Shown here piece after piece: positions 40,960 through 49,465 of a stretch of DNA of 58,320 nt. The stretch is from JBBQER01 sp052148155 (lineage in GTDB: Bacteria > Actinomycetota > Acidimicrobiia > IMCC26256 > PALSA-610). Made by a program: the position numbers and the translations under genes. The stretch lies in contig JBKQIY010000138.1 in assembly GCA_052148155.1 (NCBI GenBank), positions 1 through 58,320 of the forward strand, written 5' to 3'. Each line of letters begins with the position of its first letter. The first letter of the stretch is position 1. The notes below the pieces were generated by a model that ran no database searches, was not told the DNA's origin, and was given only the letters and a program-made list of their open reading frames with translations.

Positions 40960-41214
40960 GTGAGCGCACGACACCACCGCTATCGGACTCCGAGGACACC
41001 GGTTCGGGTCCACGGCGCCGCGACCGTTGACCGGTATCTGCGCCTCCTCGACGATGTTGGAGACATCGACCTCGTCCATTTCGACGACCTCGAAGTTGAG
41101 TTCATCACCGTCGCACGAAGATTCGCACAGGAGTCGGGCGTGACCTACGCCGCCTGGCGAGATGTTGGCGTCTCAGCCCGTGTGCTCGCGCAGGCCGGCA
41201 TCATCGACGCGTAA
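40960..41214 (+). CDS. small protein with AWRDxGV motif (short paralogue)
   Basis: 84 residues, GTG with GAGGAGG 6 bases upstream. Lacks the basic N-terminus and coiled coil of the protein at 36214-36690 but shares the two ends: TVDRYLRLLDDVG near the start (compare TVDRYLSSV) and LEVEFITVARRFAQESGVTY-AAWRDVGVSARVLAQAGI at the end (compare LEAEFVKIAKRFGDNRGIGY-GAWRDAGV). The two paralogues flank the SARP-ATPase gene, suggesting duplication around it or a shared regulatory role. Function unknown. Confidence 0.7.
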   Translation: MSARHHRYRTPRTPVRVHGAATVDRYLRLLDDVGDIDLVHFDDLEVEFITVARRFAQESGVTYAAWRDVGVSARVLAQAGIIDA

Positions 41215-41305
41215 CGTCGTCGTGCTCATGGTCGCCGTCGTGGTCTTCGAACGCGACGCTGTCGTCTCGCCGATGTCGGCCACCCTTTGAGGACTCGTCG
41301 GCGCC

Positions 41306-41570
41306 GTGCCGGATTATCCGACCTCGAGGTCCAGCGTGTTTCCGCCCGCGCCGATGGTCATGCCGATATCTGGCCCGCGGATCGTCGATCTCCACGCGTC
41401 GGACACTGCGGGGACGGCGGTCGCAGGTCGCGGCAGGCGCCATATTCGGCGAGTCGGATCCGACGTTCACGAAGGTGCAGATCGGCGCATTTCAAGTCGG
41501 CCGGCTGCTCTCAATCACGAACGAGGTGCTCGAGGAGACCGCGATCGTCACCCGTGTCGGTCCGGGCTGA
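41306..41570 (+). pseudogene. relic of an HK97-type phage major capsid protein
   Basis: Two plus-strand frames joined by one shift at about 41438 give VFPPAPMVMPISGPRIVDLH, DTAGTAVAGRGR and then IFGESDPTFTKVQIGAFQVG, RLLSITNEVLEETAIV before a stop. The pattern A.D.TA...A.G...ESDPTF..V.IGA...G.L..IS.E.LE..A is that of the N-terminal arm and E-loop region of HK97-fold capsid proteins. Both ends are missing. No other phage gene is nearby, so this is a fossil of an excised or decayed prophage. Recognition is by motif only. Confidence 0.45.
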
Positions 41571-41917
41571 CGCGCCACCTTTACAACATGAGGGAAGGCC
41601 ATGACGGCACCGACATCTGACCTTGACGGCAACCGGATCGATTCTCACGTCCGATGGACGTTCGGTGTCTGTGCGCAACGACCCGAAGTCACCCTCGCGC
41701 TCCGCCAGACGACGGCTGACCGGCGCGACCATCTGGCGACCTGAACGACCCACAAGAGCGAGCCCGTCATCGAACACCGATTCCGCCGCACCGCGTCACG
41801 CGCAAAGACATTCCCCGCCACCCCCACACATCGGCATCAGCCACGACACTCCTGAGCAGCATTGATTCGGGCCCGTACGACGCCGGTTGAGCAGACACCG
41901 GGTCCGACGACAGGGAG

Positions 41918-42226
41918 ATGGTCGATATGCGCCAGGAAAGCCCTCCGCCAACAGAACGGTCGCACCGGGGCTCATCGCGCATCATCAGTCCGCCGGCGAC
42001 GGACGACCGCCAGAGCAGTACTTCCGCGTCTCGGCATCAGTTCGCGGACGTCCTGCGAGCGGCGCCGACCGGCACCGTCGACCCGGACATCGACCCCGAC
42101 GACGTGTTCGACATCATGCGCGGCGCGATCGTGGCCCATACCATCGTCCCGACCATCGCCGCTCGGCACGCACCGATCGAACGCACCATCGACCTGCTAA
42201 TCCGCATGGTGCGGCTCAACTCGTAA
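41918..42226 (+). pseudogene. C-terminal fragment of a TetR-family regulator
   Basis: Of 102 residues the last about 65 (HQFADVLRAAPTGTVDPDID, PDDVFDIMRGAIVAHTIVPT, PIERTIDLLIRMVRL) look like the ligand-binding C-terminal helices of TetR proteins (G.V..D.D.DD..DI..G....R.). There is no helix-turn-helix upstream in any frame; the preceding part is low complexity. Probably a truncated TetR gene, though a short translated remnant from ATG 41918 cannot be excluded. It lies next to the capsid relic, so deletion of a mobile element could have removed its front. Confidence 0.4.
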
Positions 42227-42379
42227 GACATCCCACGGCCCGCAGCCCTCGATTCTTCACGCCTCCGTGAGCGATGAGCGCAGCCGTACGCCGATGCGCT
42301 CGAATGCGAGGGCGGCGGCCGGTAAACCGAAGTTCACGAACACGCAGGGCTGTCCGGGCTAAGACGAGGGATGGAAGCG

Positions 42380-44098
42380 TCACCTCGCTGGGTGTGCGAT
42401 CGTGCCGCGTGATCGCCGCCCTCTGGTGATCTTCACCGAGATGGTGGTCGGCGTGATCGGTATCGAAGCGGTGTTGCTGGTGACGCTCAGCGAATAGGTG
42501 CCGGCCGCGAGCGTTTTCGACGTCGAGACCAGGGTATTGAACGTCTTCGCTCTCGAGCTGTAGGTCGCCTTGACGCTCGCACCGCCGCTGAACGACACGT
42601 GCAAGTTCGCGGTCTCGGCGATCGCGTCGGGGATCGGCTTGCCGTTCGCGTCGACAAGCGCGAAGGAGATCCGGATCGGCCGTCCGCGCGGGATGGAAGC
42701 GTTTCCGGGCAGGTACATCTTGACCGACGCCGCGACGCTGTACGGGCACGTCACTCCGGTCGAGTTCCCGGCCCCGTCATTGCCGGTGAGTTGCACGCTC
42801 CTCGTGCCGAGGTTTGCGGTGTTGACGTTGCCGGTTACCGATGCCGCGACCGGCCCGGAACCGGGAGCAGGATCAGAAACACCCGCGGTCACCGTCTGGC
42901 CCGACTGGTCCAACACGAAATGCGGTTGCGGCGCCGGGCAGGTAACGGTCGGGGCAACGCTGTCCAACATGACCGTCAAGGTCGTTGCCGGCGTCGACGT
43001 GTTGTTGGCAGCGTCGGTAGCCGTGCAAGAGATGACAGTGGAGCCCTGCGCCGAGATCGAGAACCTGCCCGACGCAGTCGGACTTGTCCCGACACCGACC
43101 GGAGCCGAAAGCGTGAGCGGTTGCGGGCCGGCACCGTTCAAGGCTGCTGTGCACGCAATCGACGCGATGTCGCTGTTTCCTGTGGTCGTGTCGTTTGCGG
43201 TCACCGACCCGTTTACGGGACCGGTCTTGAACCAACCGTTCGTCCCGTCCGGCGTCCCGGCGTTCGGTGACGACAACGCGACGGAAACGGTCGGCGCCTG
43301 GTCGTCGACCACGACGGGGTGCGTAGCCCACGAGATCACGATCGACCCGTTACCGCCCATCGCCATCGGCTGTGCGAAGGAGGGATCCGTCGAACTCTGA
43401 GCAGCCCCGCCACCGTTACCCGCAGCGGCGTAACCCGTACCGTTCGGGTCGATGCTGCCCCCCGCACCGCCCGAGGCGCCACCGCCGTAACCACCGCCGC
43501 CACCCGGGTACGCGGCGGCAGGAAAACTCGGGGTCCAGCCGATATTGCCGCAATTAGTCCGGTCGCAGCCGCGGACGCCGTTGGGGCCGCCGCCTCCTGG
43601 GCTGCTGTCTCCGACGCCGTCGCCGCTGCCATCCGCATTAGTGCCAGCGTCGCCCCCGTTAGGCCCGCCGCCACCACCGCCGGCGATGATCCGATGACTT
43701 GTCGTCGGGTCAATGGCGCTGCCGTCGCCGCCGCCGCCCTCCCAGTTGCCGTCAGACGGGGGGGTGGTCAACGTGGACAACCCACCGCCGCCGATGAACA
43801 GACTCAGCACCGAAAGTCCGCTGACATCAAGTGCCGTCGTGACTCGGGCGCCGCTACCGCCGGTTCCGCCGGTTCCGCCCGCGCCACCCGCACCCACCAC
43901 GACAACACTTACCGACGAGACGCCCGGCGGGACAGCAAACGTGTCCGAACCGACCGTCGTATATGTGCACGAGTCCGTGCCGTTGAACGCACCGGTCGCA
44001 CCGCACGGATTCGAGGCTCCGGCCGGCAATACCGACCCGGCGGCCCCACCCAAACCCGCCACCACGGCTACCACAACCAGAATCGACAAACGACGCAC
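42380..44098 (-). CDS. exported glycine-rich protein with HYR/Ig-like repeats
   Basis: About 572 residues from GTG 44098 (GGGGGG upstream). Signal peptide (RRLSILVVVAVVAGLGGAAG, cleavage near PAGAS). Residues about 35-260 form a glycine-rich domain (VSSVSVVVVGAGGAGGTGGT, IIAGGGGGGPNGGDAG, YPGGGGGYGGGASGGAGGS, SIVISW) like the Gly-rich sandwich of bacterial surface proteins. Two HYR/Ig-like units follow (VSVALSSPNAG ... SGRFSISAQGSTVISCTATD; PTVTCPAPQPHFVLDQSGQT), then a last beta domain (PRGRPIRISFALVDANGKPI ... GTYSLSVTSN). The C-terminus is basic and has no anchor, so it is probably secreted or wall-associated. Likely adhesion or matrix role, inferred. Confidence 0.78.
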   Translation of the reverse strand: MRRLSILVVVAVVAGLGGAAGSVLPAGASNPCGATGAFNGTDSCTYTTVGSDTFAVPPGVSSVSVVVVGAGGAGGTGGTGGSGARVTTALDVSGLSVLSLFIGGGGLSTLTTPPSDGNWEGGGGDGSAIDPTTSHRIIAGGGGGGPNGGDAGTNADGSGDGVGDSSPGGGGPNGVRGCDRTNCGNIGWTPSFPAAAYPGGGGGYGGGASGGAGGSIDPNGTGYAAAGNGGGAAQSSTDPSFAQPMAMGGNGSIVISWATHPVVVDDQAPTVSVALSSPNAGTPDGTNGWFKTGPVNGSVTANDTTTGNSDIASIACTAALNGAGPQPLTLSAPVGVGTSPTASGRFSISAQGSTVISCTATDAANNTSTPATTLTVMLDSVAPTVTCPAPQPHFVLDQSGQTVTAGVSDPAPGSGPVAASVTGNVNTANLGTRSVQLTGNDGAGNSTGVTCPYSVAASVKMYLPGNASIPRGRPIRISFALVDANGKPIPDAIAETANLHVSFSGGASVKATYSSRAKTFNTLVSTSKTLAAGTYSLSVTSNTASIPITPTTISVKITRGRRSRGTIAHPAR

Positions 44099-44222
44099 CG
44101 ACGCCCCCCACCCGTGTGACACAGCTCGCCGCCACCCACCCGTAGCGGACGAAACGTCACGATACTTGCACCTAACGCCCGAATCCACCTCTCATTCCGG
44201 GACAGTCAGGAACTTTGAGGTC

Positions 44223-44309
44223 GCCCACGAAAAATCTGACAGTCCCCTCACCAGCTGCTCGAGCTGATCGACTCGGTCTGTCAGATTCTTTGTGGGCAGA
44301 AAATCTGAC
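44223..44309. repeat. imperfect inverted repeat plus direct copy, possible IS-end relic
   Basis: GCCCACGAAAAATCTGACAG (44223-44242) is matched by its near-complement CTGTCAGATTCTTTGTGGGC (44278-44297; two mismatches). Between them is a small hairpin CAGCT-GCTCG-AGCTG (44252-44266). A second direct copy of AAATCTGAC with a similar CCCCTC.CCAG tail follows at 44301. The layout resembles the multiple terminal repeats of integrase-type insertion sequences, but no transposase is present. Lies in the gap 44099-44587, otherwise empty. Confidence 0.5.
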
Positions 44310-44587
44310 CGAACCCCTCGCCAGTTCGGTGTCTACCCTCTCCGATGTTTCGGTGGAGTGGGCGGGGTCGACGTGCACGTGAGCGGTGCATGGTCTGGCA
44401 CGAGGCTGATGTGCACGCCGCCTCCGTTAGAAATGCGGAAGTAGCCGATGCTCAGCTTCTCGCCCGCGGGTATCGCCGAGGGAGTGACCGTCGTGATGGA
44501 CGCCGCGACCTCGCAGGCCGGACGGATTCGAACGCATCTGTTCATGCGCTCAGGGCGCGAGTCGTCTCGGGGTTCTACGTTTGTGCC

Positions 44588-45580
44588 ATGCGACAGCGAG
44601 GGTTGCGGTTCGTGCCGTACGACACCATGGGCGGCGCCGCGAATGTCATCGTCGACGGCGCGCCGACCGACGGGACGGTACTCAGCCTGTCGCACTGGCC
44701 GCACGCGGTCGCCCCGCACGGGTTGCAGGCCGACCTTTCCGCCCAGATGGCGATCGCTTACCTCGACCGGTTCGATCTGCACGGCTCAGCCGAGATGGTG
44801 TCGAACAACCATTTCGACCAAGACGGCCTGATGTCGGTGTATGCGCTCGTCAACCCGGACGCAGTGTCGGCTCGGCGTGACCTGCTCATCGACATCGCGG
44901 CGGCGGGCGACTTCGCGACCTACACGTCACGTGACGCGGCGCGTGTGTCGATGACGATCGCGGCGTTCGCCGACGCTGATCGTTCGCCGGTCGCGTTCGG
45001 CGACGACGACCGTCCCGGCGCGTTGTACGAAGAGCTGCTGGGCCGGTTCCCCGAGCTGATCGACCATCCGGATCGCTTCCGCTCGCTATGGGCCGAAGAG
45101 GACGACACGTTGAGCGCGAGCGAGGCGCTGGTGCAGTCGGGCCGGGTGCACATCGAAGAAGATGCCGAACTCGATCTCGCGGTGTTGTTGATTCCGCCGG
45201 GAGCGCCGCAGGCCGGCGGTCACCGTTTCGGCGGCATGTGGGTCGATGGGCTGCATCCCATGGCGATCAACAACGCGACCGACCAGTTCGCGGTGCTGTG
45301 CGTGCGCGGCGGCCATTACGAGTTCACGTACCGTTACGAGAGCTGGGTGCAATACCAGTCGCGTCGTCCTCGCCCTCGCGTGGATCTGGCGCCGTTCGCG
45401 GCGGAGCTCACCGAAGCAGAACCCGGTGCGGCACGTTGGATCTTCGAAGGCGCCGAGACGCTGAGTCCCAGGCTCTATCTCGCCGGCGCCGACGACAGCC
45501 ACATCGAGTTTGAGACGTTCCGAACCGGTCTAGAAGCCCAGCTTCGACACGCGCCGCCGGCGTGGGATCCGTACACGTGA
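44588..45580 (+). CDS. DUF6687-like protein (possible DHH-type fold)
   Basis: 330 residues from ATG 44588 (MRQRGLRFVPYDTMGG); the frame is open upstream but non-coding in character. Conserved N-terminal block NVIVDGAPTDGTVLSLSHWP and then VSNNHFDQDGLMSVYALVNP; the NNHFDQDG string resembles the Asp/His metal motif of DHH-type phosphoesterases. Later: FGGMWVDGLHPMAINNATDQ, FAVLCVRGGHYEFTYRYESWV. I recognise this as the actinobacterial family DUF6687; function unproven. It overlaps the GH30 gene by GTGA and so is co-translated with a secreted glycosidase, an unexpected pairing for a cytosolic protein. Confidence 0.75.
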   Translation: MRQRGLRFVPYDTMGGAANVIVDGAPTDGTVLSLSHWPHAVAPHGLQADLSAQMAIAYLDRFDLHGSAEMVSNNHFDQDGLMSVYALVNPDAVSARRDLLIDIAAAGDFATYTSRDAARVSMTIAAFADADRSPVAFGDDDRPGALYEELLGRFPELIDHPDRFRSLWAEEDDTLSASEALVQSGRVHIEEDAELDLAVLLIPPGAPQAGGHRFGGMWVDGLHPMAINNATDQFAVLCVRGGHYEFTYRYESWVQYQSRRPRPRVDLAPFAAELTEAEPGAARWIFEGAETLSPRLYLAGADDSHIEFETFRTGLEAQLRHAPPAWDPYT

Positions 45581-47124
45581 CCGCAACGGGTCGCGCTTTC
45601 GTGTGGACCCGCACATCGGTGACGGTCATGGTCGTCGTCGGGTTGGCGGCCTGCTCGTCGGCTTCGCATACCGCCAAAGCGACGTCGCCGACCACGACGA
45701 GCGTCGCGTCGACCGCCGGGACGGTCGCGATGCCGGCGAATCTGGAGGTCGTGCACGTCAGTCCGGTCGCGGCGCAGACGATCGACGGTTTTGGTGCTTC
45801 GGGCGCGTGGTGGCCGATCGACCTTGCGAAGTTCCCGACCGGCGTGCAACGCGACGTCGCGCAGATGCTGTTCTCGCCGGACGGTATCGAACTGTCCGGC
45901 TACCGCTACAACATCGGCGGCGGCGGGATCGGTGTGAACACACCGGACAGGGCTCCGAAACAGTTCAGCGCGGACGCGGCCGGGCTGACGTTCTTACGGT
46001 TCGCGAATGCGGCGCACGTGCCTGTCTTGACCGGGTTCGTCAACAGTGCACCGCCGCAGTTCTCCACCAACGGAAAATCGTGCGGTGGCGATTTGAAGCC
46101 CGGGATGGAAGACGCATACGCGAACTATCTCGTTGGTGTCGTCCGTGCCTTGCACGACCGTGACCACATCACGTTGGGGTACGTCAGCCCGATGAACGAG
46201 CCGGACAACTCGTTTTCCAGTTGCGGCCAAGAAGGGATGCAAGTTCCGGTGTCGCAACGTGCCGCGGTCGTCGTGGCGCTCGGGCGGGACCTGGCCGCCG
46301 ACGCACCGTACGCGAAGGTCATCGCCGACGAAACGACCGCCGACGCGATCCTCGCCGACGAGGCACCACAGTGGCTGGCCGTGCCGGGCGCGGCGCACGA
46401 CGTCGCGGCGATCGCACACCACACCTACGACTTCCCGACCGATGCGATCAGAAAGCTCCTTCCCCCCATCGCGAAACGGTTCGGGCTGCCGACCTGGATG
46501 ACCGAAATCTGCTGTTACAAAGGTTCGGGCGGTGTCGCGTCGAGCTTCGGCGCCGAATATGACCCGACCATGACGCAGGGCTTCTGGCTCGCCGACCAGA
46601 TCGACGCCGACCTCACTGTGGCGGGCGACAGCGCCTGGTATTGGTGGACTGCGCTGTCACCGGCGCTCGGCTGCGATCCCGAAACTGATCCGGCATGCCC
46701 GACCCGCGTGAACACCGAAGGGTTCAACGACGGCTTGCTCTACTACGACCAGCACGGTCCGGCCGACGGCGACACGAGCATCTTTACGACCAAACGTTTC
46801 TTCGTCCTCGGCCAGTTCAGCCGCTACGTACGGCCCGGCGCGGTGCGTCACGACGTGTCGGTACCTGCCGGCGTGCACGCGATGGCGTTCGCGCACGCCA
46901 ACGAGTGGACCGTGATCATGTGGAACGAGTCGACGTCGTCGAAGACGTTTGGGCTGGACCTGCCCGGCCCGGCCGTCACCGCGACCGGCTCGGTGATCAC
47001 GAACCGGGCGGCCAACCTGGCCGAGGCGCCGCCGCCGCGCCGAACCGCGACCGGCACGTGGCTCGTGCAGCTGCCCGCGTCGACGATCGCGACCGACACG
47101 TTCGTGTCGGCGGTCGCGCCATGA
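45577..47124 (+). CDS. GH30-family glycoside hydrolase, lipoprotein
   Basis: 515 residues, GTG overlapping the previous stop (GTGA). Lipoprotein signal VWTRTSVTVMVVVGLAACSS. The (beta/alpha)8 barrel begins TIDGFGASGAWWPIDLAKFP; the acid/base Glu208 lies in VSPMNEPDN and the nucleophile Glu310 in TWMTEICCYKGSGG, followed by DSAWYWWTALSPALGCD. The last about 100 residues are the side beta-sandwich (MAFAHANEWTVIMWNESTSS). GH30 enzymes hydrolyse beta-linked glucans, galactans, xylans or glucosylceramides by retention. This one is anchored outside the cell; the substrate is not determinable, though the DGFGASG...W form is common in endo-beta-1,6-galactanase-like members. Confidence 0.88.
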   Translation: MTATGRAFVWTRTSVTVMVVVGLAACSSASHTAKATSPTTTSVASTAGTVAMPANLEVVHVSPVAAQTIDGFGASGAWWPIDLAKFPTGVQRDVAQMLFSPDGIELSGYRYNIGGGGIGVNTPDRAPKQFSADAAGLTFLRFANAAHVPVLTGFVNSAPPQFSTNGKSCGGDLKPGMEDAYANYLVGVVRALHDRDHITLGYVSPMNEPDNSFSSCGQEGMQVPVSQRAAVVVALGRDLAADAPYAKVIADETTADAILADEAPQWLAVPGAAHDVAAIAHHTYDFPTDAIRKLLPPIAKRFGLPTWMTEICCYKGSGGVASSFGAEYDPTMTQGFWLADQIDADLTVAGDSAWYWWTALSPALGCDPETDPACPTRVNTEGFNDGLLYYDQHGPADGDTSIFTTKRFFVLGQFSRYVRPGAVRHDVSVPAGVHAMAFAHANEWTVIMWNESTSSKTFGLDLPGPAVTATGSVITNRAANLAEAPPPRRTATGTWLVQLPASTIATDTFVSAVAP

Positions 47125-47162
47125 GGTCGGGACCCGCCCCTCGGTGCCGCCGAACGCCGGCG

Positions 47163-47181
47163 GCCGACATCGCATGTCGGC
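47163..47181 (+). terminator. hairpin after the glycosidase gene
   Basis: GCCGACAT-CGC-ATGTCGGC, 8-bp perfect arms with a 3-nt loop, 38 bases after the GH30 stop and before the convergent dehydrogenase gene. No T-run; probable bidirectional terminator or boundary element. Confidence 0.45.
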
Positions 47182-47328
47182 GGACGGGACGGCGCCGACA
47201 CGGCCTCAGGTGGTGACGTCTTGCACCCGACGTGTTGCACCCACGGCACGATTTGGTGTCGTGGACGTACCCGACCGGACGGCGCGCCGTCGAGTTCGGC
47301 GTTGATCATGTCCTGAACTGCGCGATGG

Positions 47329-48513
47329 TTACGGCACAAAGACGACTTTGATGGCGTGCGAATTGCCGCGGTCGATGGCAGTTTCGACGGCTTGGCGGTA
47401 GTCGTCGAGGGCGAACTGGTGGGTGACGACGACGTCGTGTGGGAGCAGTCCGGCGGCGAGCACGTCGAGTGCACGGTCAACCGAATGGCGGTCGGGGCCG
47501 CCGGCGAGGCCGGGCGCGGATCCGGCGTCGACGGTGTGGTCGATAGAACCGACGAGGGCGGCTTCTTTGTACCAGACGGGGGTCAGGTCGACTTCGCTGA
47601 CCCCGGCCGCGCCCAACAGGAGCACCGTCCCGCGGTGTGCGACGGCACGTAACGCTTCGGTCACCGATTGGGGTGCGCCGACGGCTTCGACGACGTACGG
47701 GAAGCCGCCCATCAACATGACGTCGGCTTTGCGCCCGACGACGCGTGCGCCGCTGAGCTGCGCGAGCGTTTCGAAATGGCTGGCGGTGCCGTCGGTTTGG
47801 ACGACATGGTCGGCGCCGCACGCGGCGGCCGCGGCGGCCTGATGGTCGTACCGGGCGAGGACCGTCACCGGACATGCCGGGAACAGTCCTTTCAGCGCGG
47901 CGAGTGTCGCGAGGCCGATGATGCCGGCACCGACGACGAGGACGGGGTCACCGTCGTGCGGTGGGGAGCGAAGCAGTCCGTGGCAGGCGATCGAGACCGG
48001 CTCGTGCAGGCTCGCGGCGTGGTCGGGTACCGAGTCGGGAATGGGATGCAGCATCGAGGTGTGTGCGAGCACCTGTTCGGCCCATCCGCCGCCGAGATCT
48101 TTGGTGAAGCCGAGCGTGCGTCCGCCGCTGACTTTGCGGCTGTCGAGCTCGAGGCACGACGACGTCCATCCTCGTGCGCAGTTGACGCACAGCGGATCGA
48201 TCCCGCGTGCCACGCACGGGATACACGGATCGATTGCGACCCGTGTCCCCAACGGGCAACGACATTCCGGTCCAGTTTCGATGACCCGTCCGGCGATCTC
48301 GTGGCCGAGTATGAACGGGAACGCGCCTGCCAGCGAGAACAGCGTCGGTGTCGGTCCGACGTTGTGGGTGAAGATATGGAGGTCGCTTCCGCAGATCCCG
48401 CCGACGGTGACCGCGACCCGCGCCCATGCCGGGCCGGGCAGCGCCGGTTCGTTCACCTCGACGAGCGACGCCGGGAAGTCAGGATCGGCCATGTCGAACT
48501 GCACGGCGCGCAC
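47329..48513 (-). CDS. zinc-dependent medium-chain alcohol dehydrogenase
   Basis: 394 residues. GGICGSDLH supplies the catalytic zinc Cys, FILGHEIAGRV the His-Glu pair; structural zinc Cys lie in PCIPCVARGIDPLCVNCARG-WTSSCLEL. The Rossmann fold is VLVVGAGIIGLATLAALKGL, followed by ARYDHQAAAAAACGADHVVQ. The long variant with extra Cys and the LHEPVSIACHGLL stretch is typical of polyol/threonine-type dehydrogenases. It oxidises an alcohol, perhaps a sugar alcohol given the glycosidase next door. Transcribed divergently from the PhyH gene with only about 90 bases between the starts. Confidence 0.9.
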   Translation of the reverse strand: MRAVQFDMADPDFPASLVEVNEPALPGPAWARVAVTVGGICGSDLHIFTHNVGPTPTLFSLAGAFPFILGHEIAGRVIETGPECRCPLGTRVAIDPCIPCVARGIDPLCVNCARGWTSSCLELDSRKVSGGRTLGFTKDLGGGWAEQVLAHTSMLHPIPDSVPDHAASLHEPVSIACHGLLRSPPHDGDPVLVVGAGIIGLATLAALKGLFPACPVTVLARYDHQAAAAAACGADHVVQTDGTASHFETLAQLSGARVVGRKADVMLMGGFPYVVEAVGAPQSVTEALRAVAHRGTVLLLGAAGVSEVDLTPVWYKEAALVGSIDHTVDAGSAPGLAGGPDRHSVDRALDVLAAGLLPHDVVVTHQFALDDYRQAVETAIDRGNSHAIKVVFVP

Positions 48514-48604
48514 ACCGGCAAGCGTATCGAGGGTCGCGGATTGCTACCCGGGCGCGGCGGTACGGCCTTCGGAGGCCTCGCAGACGGTCGTTAAAGTTCC
48601 CGTT

Positions 48605-49465
48605 GTGCGGGTCTCGGACGCGGCGCTCGACGAAGTGCGCGAGCAAGGTTTTGTCGTCGTGGAAGGTTTCCTCACCGCGGCGGAGCTCGCGGCCGCGCAA
48701 GCGGCGCTGTGGCTGCATTTCCCCAAACCTGACGAATATTTCGCCGATCCCGCGTCGTTTGCGCGGTATGCGGCAAGCCAGTTCGCCGGTGTCGAGGAGT
48801 TCCCGTACCGGTCGTGGGACCTGAACCGTTTGGCGTTCCATCCCGATCTTGTCGACGCGGCCGAACGTTTCCTCGCCACCGCGGAACTGCATCTGTATAA
48901 GGTCGAACTGTGGGCGAAGTACTCGGGCGCGGTCGACTACGACCAGCCCCTGCACCGCGATTACGGAAGCCACAGCTTGGTGGTGCCACGCCTCGACGGC
49001 CGCTACCAGCAGCTGACGACGTTCATTTTCCTTTCTGACGTCACCGGCGTTGACGGCCCGACCCGCATTGTTCCGTACCCGTGCGGCAAGGACATTCCGT
49101 TCACGCCGCTGTACGGCGACTTCGCGACGGTCACCGACGCGGAGGTGCCGGCGACGGGACCGGCGGGAAGTCTGCTGGTCTACCGGACCGACATCTTGCA
49201 CCGCGGCTCGAACTTCACTGCCGCCCGACGCGCCCGGTTCTCGTTACTGGCCGACTTTCAGGCCCGAGGGACGACCTGGGGCGGCAAGATGGCATGGCCG
49301 AAGCAGTCACCCGAACGGTGGGCGAAGCTCATGCCGCAGTGCAGCGTCCGGGAACGTGACCTGTTCGGCTTCCCCCGGCCTGGCGACGCCTACTGGAACG
49401 AACAGACCGTGACTGACGTCGCGGCCCGTTACCCCGGCATCGACATGGCACCGTATCGGCAGTGA
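48605..49465 (+). CDS. PhyH-family Fe(II)/2-oxoglutarate dioxygenase
   Basis: 286 residues from GTG 48605 (the frame is open far upstream antisense to the dehydrogenase, which I reject). Starts RVSDAALDEVREQGFVVVEG-FLTAAELAAAQ as usual in phytanoyl-CoA dioxygenases. Iron ligands: HRDYGSHS (His117, Asp119) and DILHRGSNFTAARRARFSLL (His199; Arg for 2-oxoglutarate). Distinct PTRIVPYPCGKDIPFTPL loop in between. It hydroxylates an unknown substrate. The stop overlaps a serine hydrolase gene (GTGA). Confidence 0.85.
   Translation: MRVSDAALDEVREQGFVVVEGFLTAAELAAAQAALWLHFPKPDEYFADPASFARYAASQFAGVEEFPYRSWDLNRLAFHPDLVDAAERFLATAELHLYKVELWAKYSGAVDYDQPLHRDYGSHSLVVPRLDGRYQQLTTFIFLSDVTGVDGPTRIVPYPCGKDIPFTPLYGDFATVTDAEVPATGPAGSLLVYRTDILHRGSNFTAARRARFSLLADFQARGTTWGGKMAWPKQSPERWAKLMPQCSVRERDLFGFPRPGDAYWNEQTVTDVAARYPGIDMAPYRQ

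Noticed and set aside
42570..43400. 276-codon plus-strand frame over the glycine-rich protein
   Set aside because: Antisense of the exported protein; the minus strand has a signal peptide and repeat domains, the plus strand nothing recognisable.
47918..48604. long upstream extension of the PhyH frame
   Set aside because: Antisense to the zinc dehydrogenase; the PhyH domain starts right after GTG 48605.
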